NCBI GenBank assembly: GCA_965656525.1
Contig: CBFHKY010000008.1
Coordinates: forward strand, 62,001-126,000
Length of the DNA: 64,000 nt
From: Pseudomaricurvus sp965656525
Lineage (GTDB): Bacteria; Pseudomonadota; Gammaproteobacteria; Pseudomonadales; Cellvibrionaceae
Direction of reading: 5' to 3'
Of this stretch, positions 26,524 to 36,060 are shown one piece after another. Both the position numbers and the translations under genes were made by a program. Under the pieces are notes generated by a model. It ran no database searches. It was not told where the DNA came from and was given only the letters and a program-made list of their open reading frames with translations. The first letter of the stretch is position 1; each line of letters opens with the position of its first letter.

Positions 26524-26931
26524 GTGTCACGAACAGCGATGCAAGGTGTGCCAGAAATCCCGAATAGGCCGGAAGAACCTGAACTTCCAACAGAGGCGCC
26601 GCAAAAGCCAGAAATTCCAGAAGTCCCTCAACAGCCTGGAACACCAGAGGTCCCACAAAACCCCGAGATTCCTGAAATACCACAAGAGCCTGAGTTACCG
26701 GAAGAGGCGGTTCATATAGTGGACGCCCGAGGTTTATCGTGTCCCTTGCCACTTTTGAAGGCCAAACAGGCTTTGAATCAGGTATCGGTGGGCTCTCGTG
26801 TTTCTGTGTTGGCTACAGACCCTGGGTCGGTGAAAGACTTCGCAACCTTTGCCGAGCTTAGTGGTCAGGTCTTAGTAGAGTCACGCAAAGAGAACGATAC
26901 CTATTGTTATACTCTACAAAAATCGCACTAA
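26524..26931 (+). CDS. TusA-family sulfur carrier with Pro/Glu-rich N-terminal arm
   Basis: The C-terminal half (about 62-135) is a TusA/SirA domain with the sulfur-carrying Cys73 in the CPxP motif (ARGLSCPLPLLKAKQAL). Residues 10-61 are an unusual low-complexity arm of Pro, Glu, Ile/Val and Gln, built on PEIPEVPQ-like units, which I do not know from TusA. I chose the GTG at 26524 (135 residues), because AAGGAG lies six bases before it. An in-frame ATG at 26500 would extend it by eight residues. perM follows, and the pairing with BepA is Pseudomonas-like. The exact partner for sulfur transfer is unknown. Confidence 0.85.
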   Translation: MSRTAMQGVPEIPNRPEEPELPTEAPQKPEIPEVPQQPGTPEVPQNPEIPEIPQEPELPEEAVHIVDARGLSCPLPLLKAKQALNQVSVGSRVSVLATDPGSVKDFATFAELSGQVLVESRKENDTYCYTLQKSH

Positions 26932-27034
26932 CCCAAAGAGTGCTTTAGATTGAAGTGCCGGTGTATCGGTTTTGGCTCATGTTGTACGTGCAAGCCCCAA
27001 TTTTGTATTAAACACGCTTTTAAGGAGTGGTTGA

Positions 27035-28123
27035 GTGTTAAACATTCTTCGTGGATGGGTTGATCGGTATTTTGGTCAGGAAGAAGCTGTGCTGCTGTGT
27101 TTCTTGTTGATTGGTAGTGCTGTACTGATGGTCACGGTAGGGGGCATGTTGGCACCGGCTATTGCAGGGCTTATTATTGCTTTTTTACTTCAGGGCTTGG
27201 TTGATCGGCTTAAGGCTTGGGGCGCGCCACATTGGTTATCTGTATCTTTTGCTACTTTCGTATTGCTGACAGTGCTAGTGATCTCTTTTGTCTATCTGAT
27301 TCCCGTATTGTGGCAGCAAACCGCCAAGTTGATGGCTGAAATTCCAAGAATGTTGTCTGAAGGTCAGCACTGGCTCGCACTTTTACCGGATAAATACCCC
27401 AACCTGGTTTCAGAAGAGCAGGTAGCAAAAATTATGGCTTTATTAGGGGAGGAATTGGGCAGTTTAGGTCAGGTGTTTTTAACCGCATCGGTATCGAATC
27501 TACCCGTACTAGCCGGTGTTGTGGTGTATCTTATTTTGGTACCTATCTTAGTGTTTTTCTTTCTTAAAGATCGGGAGCAAATCAAAAGCTGGGCGGCTAA
27601 TTTTTTGCCCGAACAGCGCCCCATGCTGCGACAGATCTGGCATGAGATGAATGATCAGGTAGCAAATTACGTTAGAGGGAAGGTGATCGAAATCCTTCTT
27701 GTAGGAACCGTTTCTTACATCGCCTTTATTATCTTGGATTTGAAGTATGCTTTGCTGCTGGGGTTGTTGGTTGGTTTATCGGTGATTATTCCCTACATCG
27801 GCGCCGCAGTGGTGACAATTCCGGTATTGGTTGTTGGGTTGTTTCAGTGGGGCGTAGGAACTGAGTTTTATTGGCTGTGTATCGTTTATGGCATTATTCA
27901 AACTCTAGACGGCAATGTATTGGTGCCATTGTTGTTCTCTGAAACCGTCAACTTACACCCTGTGGCCATTATTATAGCGGTATTGATGTTTGGTGGAATC
28001 TGGGGGTTCTGGGGGGTGTTTTTTGCTATCCCTTTGGCGACATTGGTGAAGGCGGTGTTAAATGCTTGGCCTATCAATAGTGGTGAAAGTATAGAATCGG
28101 TTGAAAGTATGAATGGCCAATAG
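27035..28123 (+). CDS. AI-2E/PerM family permease
   Basis: This 362-residue polytopic membrane protein of the PerM/AI-2 exporter family has about eight helices. The hydrophobic segments are visible at about 20-65, 70-90, 145-185 and 205-330. The family pattern VVYLILVPILVFFFLKDREQI and SYIAFIILDLKYALLLGLLVGLSVIIPYIGAAV is clear. The substrate is not defined for most members. It starts at a GTG with AAGGAG nine bases upstream. It follows the TusA gene by about 100 bases. Confidence 0.92.
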   Translation: MLNILRGWVDRYFGQEEAVLLCFLLIGSAVLMVTVGGMLAPAIAGLIIAFLLQGLVDRLKAWGAPHWLSVSFATFVLLTVLVISFVYLIPVLWQQTAKLMAEIPRMLSEGQHWLALLPDKYPNLVSEEQVAKIMALLGEELGSLGQVFLTASVSNLPVLAGVVVYLILVPILVFFFLKDREQIKSWAANFLPEQRPMLRQIWHEMNDQVANYVRGKVIEILLVGTVSYIAFIILDLKYALLLGLLVGLSVIIPYIGAAVVTIPVLVVGLFQWGVGTEFYWLCIVYGIIQTLDGNVLVPLLFSETVNLHPVAIIIAVLMFGGIWGFWGVFFAIPLATLVKAVLNAWPINSGESIESVESMNGQ

Positions 28124-28199
28124 TATCTTGGCCACCCCTTAGAGCCTTCCCGCCGCGGGGCGTATCTGATCGAATCAGGTGTTACGTTGGGAGTGACCA

Positions 28200-31100
28200 T
28201 TGTTTTCGTGCTCAAGTTTTGATCGTCTTATACCTAAGCTTTATTCGTGGCTTATCTACAGTTGCGCCCTGTGTTTGTTTTTTATCCCCTTGGTTAAAGC
28301 CGATGTCATCTTAGGGGCGGATTTTCAATTGGGCGAAGTGCCAGTCACAAGCGCCAACGATGATCGCACCTATAAGCGAATCGAGCTTTCTAACGGGCTT
28401 GAAGTATTGCTTATTTCTGATCCTAACACGGACAAAGCTGCCGCAGCTCTTGATGTCGGTGTCGGCAGTGCAGACGACCCTGATGACCGAGCAGGACTGG
28501 CTCACTTTTTGGAACACATGCTGTTTTTAGGTACGGAAAAGTACCCACAGGCGGATGCCTATCAAAGCTTTATTGCTTCCCGTGGTGGCAGTCATAATGC
28601 GTTCACCTCAAGTCAACATACCAATTACTTTTTTGATGTTGATAGCGCTTTTCTTGAACCCGCTTTGGATCGATTTGCACAGTTTTTTATTGCCCCGTTG
28701 TTTACGGAAGAATATGTAGAGCGCGAGCGCTACGCAGTGCACTCTGAATACACGTCTAAAATTAAAAACAGCTATCGGCGCGAAATGGATGTGTATCGGA
28801 ACATTGTGAGTCCGCGACACCCTATGTCTAAATTCAGTGTTGGCAGCCTAGACACCTTGGCAGACCGGCCTGATGCCCCTGTACGTGAAGATCTTTTAGA
28901 GTTCTATGAGAACTACTACACCGCCTCTAACATGACACTGGTGGTTTTAGGAAAAGAGTCTGTAGAAACTCTGCAAGAGTGGGTTATTAAGAAGTTTTCC
29001 ACCGTCGAGGATCGCAGAACACACTCCCTAGTGTCTAATACCCCTTTGTTTCGTGACAACGTTTTACCGATACGTGTGCGTATTTTACCCATAAAAGAAG
29101 AGCGCCGTTTATCGTTGGTGTTCCCTATTCCGCCGGCAAGTCGGTATGACGACGAGAAACCCCTGCAGTACCTAGGCAATCTGATTGGACATGAAGGCAA
29201 GGGCAGCTTGCTATCGTTACTGAAAGAGGCGGGTTGGGCAGAAGGTTTAAGTGCGGGAGGTAATGGTGATGATCGGAACGAAACGCTATTCAAAATCAAT
29301 ATCAGCCTGACCCCCGAAGGCTATGAAAAACAAAATGTTGTTGTGGCTCTCACTCTAAAATGGATCAAAAAAATTCGAGATTCAGGGGTAGAGGAATGGC
29401 GTTTTAATGAAATGAAAAGCTTGGCTGATATGAGCTTCCGCTTTGCCGACAAACAAGAACCGATTCACTGGGTCAGTAAGCTGGCAAACAACATGCATAG
29501 ATACTCTGATGCAGACGTTATTCAGGGCGACTATGCGTTTTCAGAGTTTAACAGTCGAGTTGTACGAAAGTACCTGAAATACCTTGCGCCGGAAAATCTA
29601 ATGTGGGTCGTCACGGCGCCAGAGGTAGAGACTGACCTCACTTCTAAATATTACGATGTTTCTTATGCGGTTGAAACTTTGGGCCATGAGGTGGCGCTGA
29701 TCCCTAAGTCGTACCCTGAGCGTTTGCAGCTGCCAGAAAAAAATCAATTTGTTCCAAAACGATTCCAAATCAAAAAGCCTTCGCCNNNNNNNNNNNNNNN
29801 NNNNNNNNNNNNNNNNNNNNNNNNNNNNNNNNNNNNNNNNNNNNNNNNNNNNNNNNNNNNNNNNNNNNNNNNNNNNNNNNNNNNNCTGACTGAAGTCGTA
29901 GAAACAGTTGAGCTCCCTCGCTTGATTAAGCAGTCCAAGTCAATGACGGCCTGGTTTAAACAGGATGACACTTTCAATACGCCTAAAGCCGCGATTAAGA
30001 TTCGCACGCTGGTGCCGTCGGTGAGTCAGGACGTTACCTCAGCGGCAATGGCCCATTTGTACGGGGCGTTGGTGAATGATGCTCTGAATGAATTTTCTTA
30101 CCCGGCGTCCTTGGCGGGGCTGTATTTTTCGGTCTCTGCGACGAGCCGTGGCTTTGATTTGATGTTGTCGGGCTATAACGATCGACAGGGATTGCTATTG
30201 AATCGGATCTTATCCGTGATGCAGCGTGCACGGTTTGATCAAAGTCGCTTCGAGCGGCTAAAGCAAGAGTTGATACGCAACTGGAAGAACCAGCCAGCCT
30301 TAACGCCCTATGAGCAGCTATTCCGCAAAGCCCCCGCATTGTTGTATCAGCCTTATTGGGATGAACTGGAAATGGCCGCTGCTTTACAGACGGTTTCTTG
30401 GAAAGCGTTAAGGCGTTTTGGGGATGCGCTCTGGGAGGGCAGTCAGCTTCAGGTTTTAATGTACGGTAATCTGTACAAGCAAGAAGCGCTTCAATTGACC
30501 ACATTGATAGAGCACCATCTACATAAAGACGCTGACGACGAAACTCCTACTTTGTCGCCTGCAGAGGTTGTGCGTTTAAGTACGGCCCCCAGCCATTATT
30601 TTCTTCCGACCAATCATCAAGATGTGGCGGTTGTGTTGTATCAACAGGCTTTGTCTGACACTTTAATTGATCGTGCAAATATGTTGATGTTAAGGCAGTT
30701 GCAGAAATCAGCCTTTTTCCATCAGCTAAGAACTCAGCAACAATTGGGTTACATTGTGTTTGCGAGTTCAATGGGATTAAAAAATGTGGCGGACATTGTT
30801 TGGGTGGTTCAATCCCCTTCAGCAAGCTTAGGGCGTGTTGTAGAGGCCATTGATACGTTTATTAGGCAGCCAATCGAAGGCTTCAGCGATTTTGAAAGCC
30901 ATCGCCAGGCACTGCTCAGTGATTTGACTGAAGCCCCCAAAAGTCTGAATGAGCAAGCCAGTCGCTATTGGTCGGAAATTTTGCGTAACGCGACAATGTT
31001 CGATGATAGAGCTCAATTGATAGAGGCGGTTAAAAGTTTACAGCCCGATCAAGTGAAAGCCTATGCCGATAATCTCATAGAGAGTCAACAACGATTATGG

Positions 31101-31205
31101 ATGCTGGCTGGAGAAGCTGCTGATTCTGTTTCAGAGGGTGTTGTTGGTGACGAAGTGAAGACGACACAATCAAAGTTGGGTGATGGCTTCTACGTTTATC
31201 CTTGA
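28200..31205 (+). CDS. Secreted M16 family insulinase-type metalloprotease, split by an assembly gap
   Basis: The protein looks like protease III/pitrilysin or insulinase. The inverted zinc motif HFLEH (His102, Glu105, His106) sits in AGLAHFLEHMLFLGTEKYP, and the third zinc ligand lies downstream near ERYAVHSEYTSK. The four M16 half-domains cover about 1000 residues. A hydrophobic segment at 15-33 suggests export. The start is probably the TTG at 28200, with GGGAG six bases before it. One hundred N (29786-29885) interrupt the middle; the frame stays open through them, which happens by chance one time in three. Real sequence and length in the gap are unknown. Confidence 0.85.
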   Translation: MFSCSSFDRLIPKLYSWLIYSCALCLFFIPLVKADVILGADFQLGEVPVTSANDDRTYKRIELSNGLEVLLISDPNTDKAAAALDVGVGSADDPDDRAGLAHFLEHMLFLGTEKYPQADAYQSFIASRGGSHNAFTSSQHTNYFFDVDSAFLEPALDRFAQFFIAPLFTEEYVERERYAVHSEYTSKIKNSYRREMDVYRNIVSPRHPMSKFSVGSLDTLADRPDAPVREDLLEFYENYYTASNMTLVVLGKESVETLQEWVIKKFSTVEDRRTHSLVSNTPLFRDNVLPIRVRILPIKEERRLSLVFPIPPASRYDDEKPLQYLGNLIGHEGKGSLLSLLKEAGWAEGLSAGGNGDDRNETLFKINISLTPEGYEKQNVVVALTLKWIKKIRDSGVEEWRFNEMKSLADMSFRFADKQEPIHWVSKLANNMHRYSDADVIQGDYAFSEFNSRVVRKYLKYLAPENLMWVVTAPEVETDLTSKYYDVSYAVETLGHEVALIPKSYPERLQLPEKNQFVPKRFQIKKPSXXXXXXXXXXXXXXXXXXXXXXXXXXXXXXXXXXLTEVVETVELPRLIKQSKSMTAWFKQDDTFNTPKAAIKIRTLVPSVSQDVTSAAMAHLYGALVNDALNEFSYPASLAGLYFSVSATSRGFDLMLSGYNDRQGLLLNRILSVMQRARFDQSRFERLKQELIRNWKNQPALTPYEQLFRKAPALLYQPYWDELEMAAALQTVSWKALRRFGDALWEGSQLQVLMYGNLYKQEALQLTTLIEHHLHKDADDETPTLSPAEVVRLSTAPSHYFLPTNHQDVAVVLYQQALSDTLIDRANMLMLRQLQKSAFFHQLRTQQQLGYIVFASSMGLKNVADIVWVVQSPSASLGRVVEAIDTFIRQPIEGFSDFESHRQALLSDLTEAPKSLNEQASRYWSEILRNATMFDDRAQLIEAVKSLQPDQVKAYADNLIESQQRLWMLAGEAADSVSEGVVGDEVKTTQSKLGDGFYVYP
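29786..29885. other. Assembly gap (100 N) inside the M16 protease gene
   Basis: One hundred consecutive N. The flanking coding sequence keeps one frame across the gap as drawn, but the true gap length may differ from 100 bases. The number is round and may be a placeholder. Confidence 0.99.
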
Positions 31206-31570
31206 GCGATTTCATGGGTTTTTCGCCTACCCGCTCTTATGGGCGCTGAATGAATGGTTAGTCCAAGAGACTACAGTCAGCGTACATGTCTAAAATTTTT
31301 AATCATTTTTCTAGCATCGCAGACGCTTTAACATACGCCGGATGCCTTTTTGTAATATTTCTACATTTTTAGTAGGGCTTATTGCCTTGAAAATTCAAAG
31401 AATTGTGAGAAATTAGGTATATGGTGCGTTGTTTCATATTGAGTCTTTGCTTTTGAAATGTAAAAATACTACAAAATTTGAATGTTCAGCTGGACTATCG
31501 CATTGATGGCAGTGGCTATACTCTTAGGGTTGGCAGTAATGCAATCAGGTCCAAGGCTAGGAAGAGGAAT
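31206..31570. other. Non-coding region upstream of aceE
   Basis: A 365-base AT-rich intergenic region. An in-frame extension of aceE (to 31478) exists but is not convincing protein. A 12-base palindrome TTGAAAATTCAA lies at 31387-31398. A weak promoter-like pair, TTGAGT at 31439 and TAAAAA at 31461, is present. I see no clear PdhR box (AATTGGTnnnACCAATT). Confidence 0.4.
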
Positions 31571-34249
31571 ATGAGTACAGAAGAAAGCAGGTTACAGGAA
31601 GATGTAGATTCACAAGAAACACGTGAATGGTTGGATGCAATGCATTCGGTGATACGCTACGGCGGCAAGGGGCGAGCGGCGTTTTTATTGAAGCAGTTGG
31701 CAGAGCGTGCAACCCATGCTGGTGTTGCGCTTCCAGCTGCAATCACAACGCCTTACCGCAATACCATCCCAGCAACCAATGAAAAGCGCATGCCTGGCGA
31801 TCTGTTCATGGAGCGCCGAATTCGCTCTTTGATTCGTTGGAACGCTCTGGCCATGGTGATGCGGGCTAACGACAACAATGAAGCGCTCGGCGGGCATATT
31901 TCTTCGTTTGCCTCTTCCGCAACTCTGTATGACATCGGTTTTAACTATTTTTTCCGCGGTAATGATGGTGAGCAAGCAGGCGATCTGGTTTATTTCCAAG
32001 GCCATACCTCACCAGGAATGTATGCGCGCTCATACCTAGAAGGGCGCTTTGACGAAAACCAGCTCGACAACTTCCGTCGTGAAGTGGATGGCGAAGGTTT
32101 ATCTTCATACCCGCACCCTTGGTTGATGCCAGACTACTGGCAGTTCCCCACCGTATCCATGGGGCTTGGCCCGATTCAAGCGATTTATCAAGCACACGTG
32201 ATGCGCTACATGTCAGCGCGAGATTTGTCGCCACGTGGTGACCGCAAAGTCTGGGCGTTTCTCGGTGATGGTGAATGTGATGAGCCAGAATCTCTCGGCG
32301 CTATCTCAATGGCCGGCCGTGAGCAGTTGGAAAACCTGATCTTTGTGGTGAACTGTAATTTACAGCGTTTAGATGGCCCAGTGCGCGGTAATGGCAAAAT
32401 TATTCAAGAGCTGGAAGGCGCATTCCGCGGGGCAGGCTGGAACGTCATTAAAGTGGTTTGGGGGCGTCATTGGGATTCACTGCTAGAAAAAGACACAACT
32501 GGTCTGCTACAAAAACGCATGGATGAAGTGTGCGATGGCGAACTTCAAAATTACAAAGCAAACGGCGGTGCCTATACCCGTGAGCACTTTTTTGGCAAGT
32601 ACCCAGAATTGTTAGAATTGGTGAAAGACTTAAGCGACGAAGACATTATGTACTTGAATCGCGGTGGTCATGACCCATTCAAAGTTTATGCCGCGTATGC
32701 CGAAGCGGTAGAGCACAAAGGGCAGCCAACGGTCATTCTGGCTCAAACCGTAAAAGGTTACGGTATGGGCGAAAACGCTGAAGCGCAGAATGAAACTCAC
32801 TCGGTAAAAAAATTGGATCTCGAAAACCTGAAGCGTTTCCGTGATCGTTTTGGCCTGCCGATATCCGATGAAGAATTAAAGAGCGTACCCTATTATCGGC
32901 CAGCACCAGACAGCCCAGAAATGGTCTACATGCGCAAGCGCCGTGAAGAGTTGAATGGCTTTTTGCCTGCGCGAAATTCGCAGTTCCCTAAGTTAAAAAC
33001 CCCCGAGTTGGATATTTTTAAAGCACAGTTGAAGGGCAGTGGTGAGCGTGAAATCTCTACCACCATGGCTTTTGTACGTTTGCTCTCGACACTTGTGAAA
33101 GATAAAAATATGGGTGATCGAGTGGTTCCGATTGTGCCAGATGAAGCTCGCACTTTTGGTATGGAAGGTATGTTTCGCCAGCTGGGTATCTACTCTTCGG
33201 CAGGGCAGAAATACACCCCTCACGACCATGACCAGATTATGTTTTACAAAGAAAGTAAAACGGGTCAAATTTTAGAAGAAGGCATTAACGAAGCGGGTGC
33301 GATGTCTGCTTGGATTGCGGCAGCTACCGCTTACAGTAACAGCGGCATTCCAATGGTGCCGTTTTACGTTTTCTATTCTATGTTCGGTTTTCAACGTATC
33401 GGCGACCTAGCTTGGGCGGCGGGTGATAGCCAAGCTCGGGGTTTCCTGATCGGTGCTACGGCTGGTCGTACGACACTTAATGGTGAAGGCCTGCAGCATC
33501 AAGATGGTCATAGCCACCTTTTGGCGAACACCATTCCTAACTGTCGCAGTTACGATCCTGCTTATGGCCATGAGTTAGCCGTCATCGTGCAGGATGGCTT
33601 GAAGCGTATGTTCGAAGATCAGGAAAACTGCTTCTATTACATCACCACGATGAACGAGAACTACAAGCATCCTGAGATACCTGTTGGTGTTGAAGCCGAT
33701 ATTATCAAAGGCATGTACTTGTTGAAGCCGGGCAAGAAAACTAAAAAATCTGAACCGCGTGTACAGTTGTTAGGCGCAGGTACGATTTTACTGGAAGTGG
33801 AAGCTGCAGCCGAAATCCTGCGTACAGATTACGGTGTGGAGTCAGATGTTTGGAGTCTGACCAGCGCTAATGAGTTGGCTCGTGATGGCCAGCGAGTGGC
33901 GCGCTACAACCTGCTCAACCCAGAAGGTGAGCCACAAGTCCCCTTTATTACCCAGCAGCTGCAAGGCTTTGATGGCCCTGTGGTAGGTTCAACCGATTAT
34001 ATGAAAACGTATCTAGAACAGCTAAGAGCGTTTATTCCAGGTCGATTTGCCGTGCTAGGTGCCGATGGTTTTGGTCGTAGCGATACTCGCTCAAAACTGC
34101 GTCGCTTTTTTGAGGTCGATCGTCATTTTGTTGTATTGGCCGCGTTGAAAGCTCTTGCTGATGAAGGTAAGTTGGAAATGAAGGTGGTTTCTGAGGCCAT
34201 GAAAACGTTCGGTATTGCTGCCGATAAAATAGACCCCCTAACGTGCTGA
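31571..34249 (+). CDS. aceE: Pyruvate dehydrogenase E1 component (homodimeric)
   Basis: AceE decarboxylates pyruvate with thiamine diphosphate and passes the acetyl group to the lipoyl arms of AceF. It is the large homodimeric E1 type of gammaproteobacteria, with 892 residues. The ThDP motif GDGECDEPESLGAI and the conserved GGHISSFASSATLYD and SLLANTIPNCRSYDPAYG-type segments are intact. I chose the ATG at 31571, with AGGAAGAGGA just before it, because it gives the family N-terminus. aceF follows 24 bases after the stop. No regulator gene and no lpdA gene are beside it. Confidence 0.98.
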   Translation: MSTEESRLQEDVDSQETREWLDAMHSVIRYGGKGRAAFLLKQLAERATHAGVALPAAITTPYRNTIPATNEKRMPGDLFMERRIRSLIRWNALAMVMRANDNNEALGGHISSFASSATLYDIGFNYFFRGNDGEQAGDLVYFQGHTSPGMYARSYLEGRFDENQLDNFRREVDGEGLSSYPHPWLMPDYWQFPTVSMGLGPIQAIYQAHVMRYMSARDLSPRGDRKVWAFLGDGECDEPESLGAISMAGREQLENLIFVVNCNLQRLDGPVRGNGKIIQELEGAFRGAGWNVIKVVWGRHWDSLLEKDTTGLLQKRMDEVCDGELQNYKANGGAYTREHFFGKYPELLELVKDLSDEDIMYLNRGGHDPFKVYAAYAEAVEHKGQPTVILAQTVKGYGMGENAEAQNETHSVKKLDLENLKRFRDRFGLPISDEELKSVPYYRPAPDSPEMVYMRKRREELNGFLPARNSQFPKLKTPELDIFKAQLKGSGEREISTTMAFVRLLSTLVKDKNMGDRVVPIVPDEARTFGMEGMFRQLGIYSSAGQKYTPHDHDQIMFYKESKTGQILEEGINEAGAMSAWIAAATAYSNSGIPMVPFYVFYSMFGFQRIGDLAWAAGDSQARGFLIGATAGRTTLNGEGLQHQDGHSHLLANTIPNCRSYDPAYGHELAVIVQDGLKRMFEDQENCFYYITTMNENYKHPEIPVGVEADIIKGMYLLKPGKKTKKSEPRVQLLGAGTILLEVEAAAEILRTDYGVESDVWSLTSANELARDGQRVARYNLLNPEGEPQVPFITQQLQGFDGPVVGSTDYMKTYLEQLRAFIPGRFAVLGADGFGRSDTRSKLRRFFEVDRHFVVLAALKALADEGKLEMKVVSEAMKTFGIAADKIDPLTC

Positions 34250-34273
34250 TCTGTAGAGAACTAAGGAGTGACT

Positions 34274-35983
34274 GTGTCAATTGAAATGATTCCTGTTCCA
34301 GATCTTGGTGGTGCAGGGGAAGTTGAAGTAATCGAAGTCTGTGTATCTGCTGGTGATACCGTAGAAGCCGAACAATCGCTGGTGGTATTGGAGACAGACA
34401 AAGCTTCTATGGAAATACCTTGTCCCAAAGCTGGCAAGATTGTGTCTGTTAAAGTCGCGGAAGGAGATAAAATCAGTGAAGGTTCGGATCTGGTTGAATT
34501 AGAGATCGTCTCTGAGGATCAGGCCGAGGAGCCGTCTCAAGGTGCCTCAGAAAGTCAGGAGCCGGAAGCGGAACAAAGTCCGAAAAATACCAGCTCAGAC
34601 CCTGCTGAAGCGCAGGCTTCAGCAGCCCCGGCCGCATCGGGAGCGAAAGAAAGTTCGGAAGAGCTGGTAACCGTACCAGACCTTGGCGGTTCTGATACAG
34701 TTGAGGTGATAGAGCTCTGTGTCGCAGAAGGTGATGAGATCTCTGAGGGGGATTCACTGGTTGCGCTAGAAAGTGATAAGGCGTCTATGGAAATTCCCGC
34801 GCCTTTCTCTGGTAAGGTTGTGGCGTTTAAGTTAGCCGTTGGCGATAAAGTTTCCGTTGGTGATCCGCTGGCTCTTATGGCTGTAGAATCCGAATCGACG
34901 TCCGATTCTTCAGCTGAGTCGAAGTCAGCGCCTGCGCCATCCGAATCTAAGCCTTCAACGCCTGCTCAGTCGGAATCTAAACCATCAGAGCCGGTTCAAT
35001 CTAATCGCTCTTCAGTTGGCAGCAGTTCTTCCCCCAACAAAAGTTCTTCTAATAACGTAGCGACAAGCTCTTCATCAGACGCTGTGTACGCTGGTCCATC
35101 AGTCCGTAAGTTGGCGCGCCAATTAGGTGTGGATCTTACTAAGCTGAAAGCTTCAGGCCCGCGCAATCGCTTAACCAAAGATGATGTGCGCAGCTACGTT
35201 AAACAGTTGGTGGCCGACGTTACCAGCGGTAAGGTATCGGCTGGTGCTGGTATTCCAGCGATCCCAGAGGTGGACTTTTCTCAGTTTGGTGACATCGAAT
35301 TGCTTAAAATGAGCAAGATCGCTAAAGCCACAGTCACCAATATGTCACGGGCTTGGTTGAACGTGCCGCATGTGACCCAGTTTGATGATGCGGATATCAC
35401 AGAGCTGGAAGTGTTTAGAAAGTCGATGAAAGCCGAAGCTGAAAAGCGGGGTGTTAAATTAACGCCTCTGCCGTTTCTGTTAAAAGCCTCTGCAGCCGCT
35501 TTGGCGGCGGAACCGGCTTTTAATGTGTCACTGCACTCCGATGGGGAACACAAAGTTCAGAAGAAATACATTCATATCGGTATCGCGGTAGATACGCCAA
35601 TGGGGCTGATGGTGCCAGTGGTGCGTGATGTGGATAAAAAAGGCCTGTGGGAACTGGCTGAAGAAACCGCTGAGCTGGCTGAAAAGGCGCGCAAAGGGAA
35701 GTTAATGCCACGGGATATGCAGGGGGGCTGCTTTACCATTTCCAGTTTGGGTGCCATGGGCGGCACAGGATTTACTCCGATTGTGAATGCTCCGGAGGTG
35801 GCCATCATGGGAGTCTCTAAAGCTCAAATGAAGCCAGTGTGGAACGGATCAGAGTTTGAACCAAGGCAGATGTTGCCTGTTTCAATCTCTTACGACCACC
35901 GCGCTATTAACGGTGCAGACTGTGGTCGTTTCTTCACTTACTTAGTTTCTGTGATTAGCGATATTCGTAAGCTGTTGCTGTAA
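34274..35983 (+). CDS. aceF: Pyruvate dehydrogenase E2 (dihydrolipoamide acetyltransferase), two lipoyl domains
   Basis: This is the E2 core of pyruvate dehydrogenase. It has two lipoyl domains (about 1-75 and 133-210), each with the lipoylated Lys in a DKASMEIP motif. A long Ser/Pro/Glu/Ala linker follows, then the E1/E3-binding domain (YAGPSVRKLARQLGVDL, about 272-310), and the catalytic domain with the terminal active-site His/Asp of YDHRAINGADCGRF. E. coli AceF has three lipoyl domains; two is common in pseudomonads. The GTG start at 34274 has AAGGAG five bases upstream. The E3 gene is not in the window. Confidence 0.96.
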   Translation: MSIEMIPVPDLGGAGEVEVIEVCVSAGDTVEAEQSLVVLETDKASMEIPCPKAGKIVSVKVAEGDKISEGSDLVELEIVSEDQAEEPSQGASESQEPEAEQSPKNTSSDPAEAQASAAPAASGAKESSEELVTVPDLGGSDTVEVIELCVAEGDEISEGDSLVALESDKASMEIPAPFSGKVVAFKLAVGDKVSVGDPLALMAVESESTSDSSAESKSAPAPSESKPSTPAQSESKPSEPVQSNRSSVGSSSSPNKSSSNNVATSSSSDAVYAGPSVRKLARQLGVDLTKLKASGPRNRLTKDDVRSYVKQLVADVTSGKVSAGAGIPAIPEVDFSQFGDIELLKMSKIAKATVTNMSRAWLNVPHVTQFDDADITELEVFRKSMKAEAEKRGVKLTPLPFLLKASAAALAAEPAFNVSLHSDGEHKVQKKYIHIGIAVDTPMGLMVPVVRDVDKKGLWELAEETAELAEKARKGKLMPRDMQGGCFTISSLGAMGGTGFTPIVNAPEVAIMGVSKAQMKPVWNGSEFEPRQMLPVSISYDHRAINGADCGRFFTYLVSVISDIRKLLL

Positions 35984-35997
35984 CAACGATTTAACTG

Positions 35998-36038
35998 AAA
36001 ACCCAAAAAAGCCTGCATCTGCAGGCTTTTTTGGGTTT
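35998..36038 (+). terminator. Bidirectional terminator between aceF and the EAL gene
   Basis: A nearly perfect palindrome. AAAAAAGCCTGCA pairs with TGCAGGCTTTTTT around TC, with AAACCC and GGGTTT extending the stem. T runs lie on both sides, so it can stop aceF (plus) and the EAL gene (minus, ending at 36061). Confidence 0.92.
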
Positions 36039-36060
36039 TATAACTTGATGCGGTTGAGTG

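Noticed and set aside
30034..30504. 156-codon minus-strand open frame
   Set aside because: It is antisense to the M16 protease and shows low-complexity Pro/Arg/Ser content, with no known domain.
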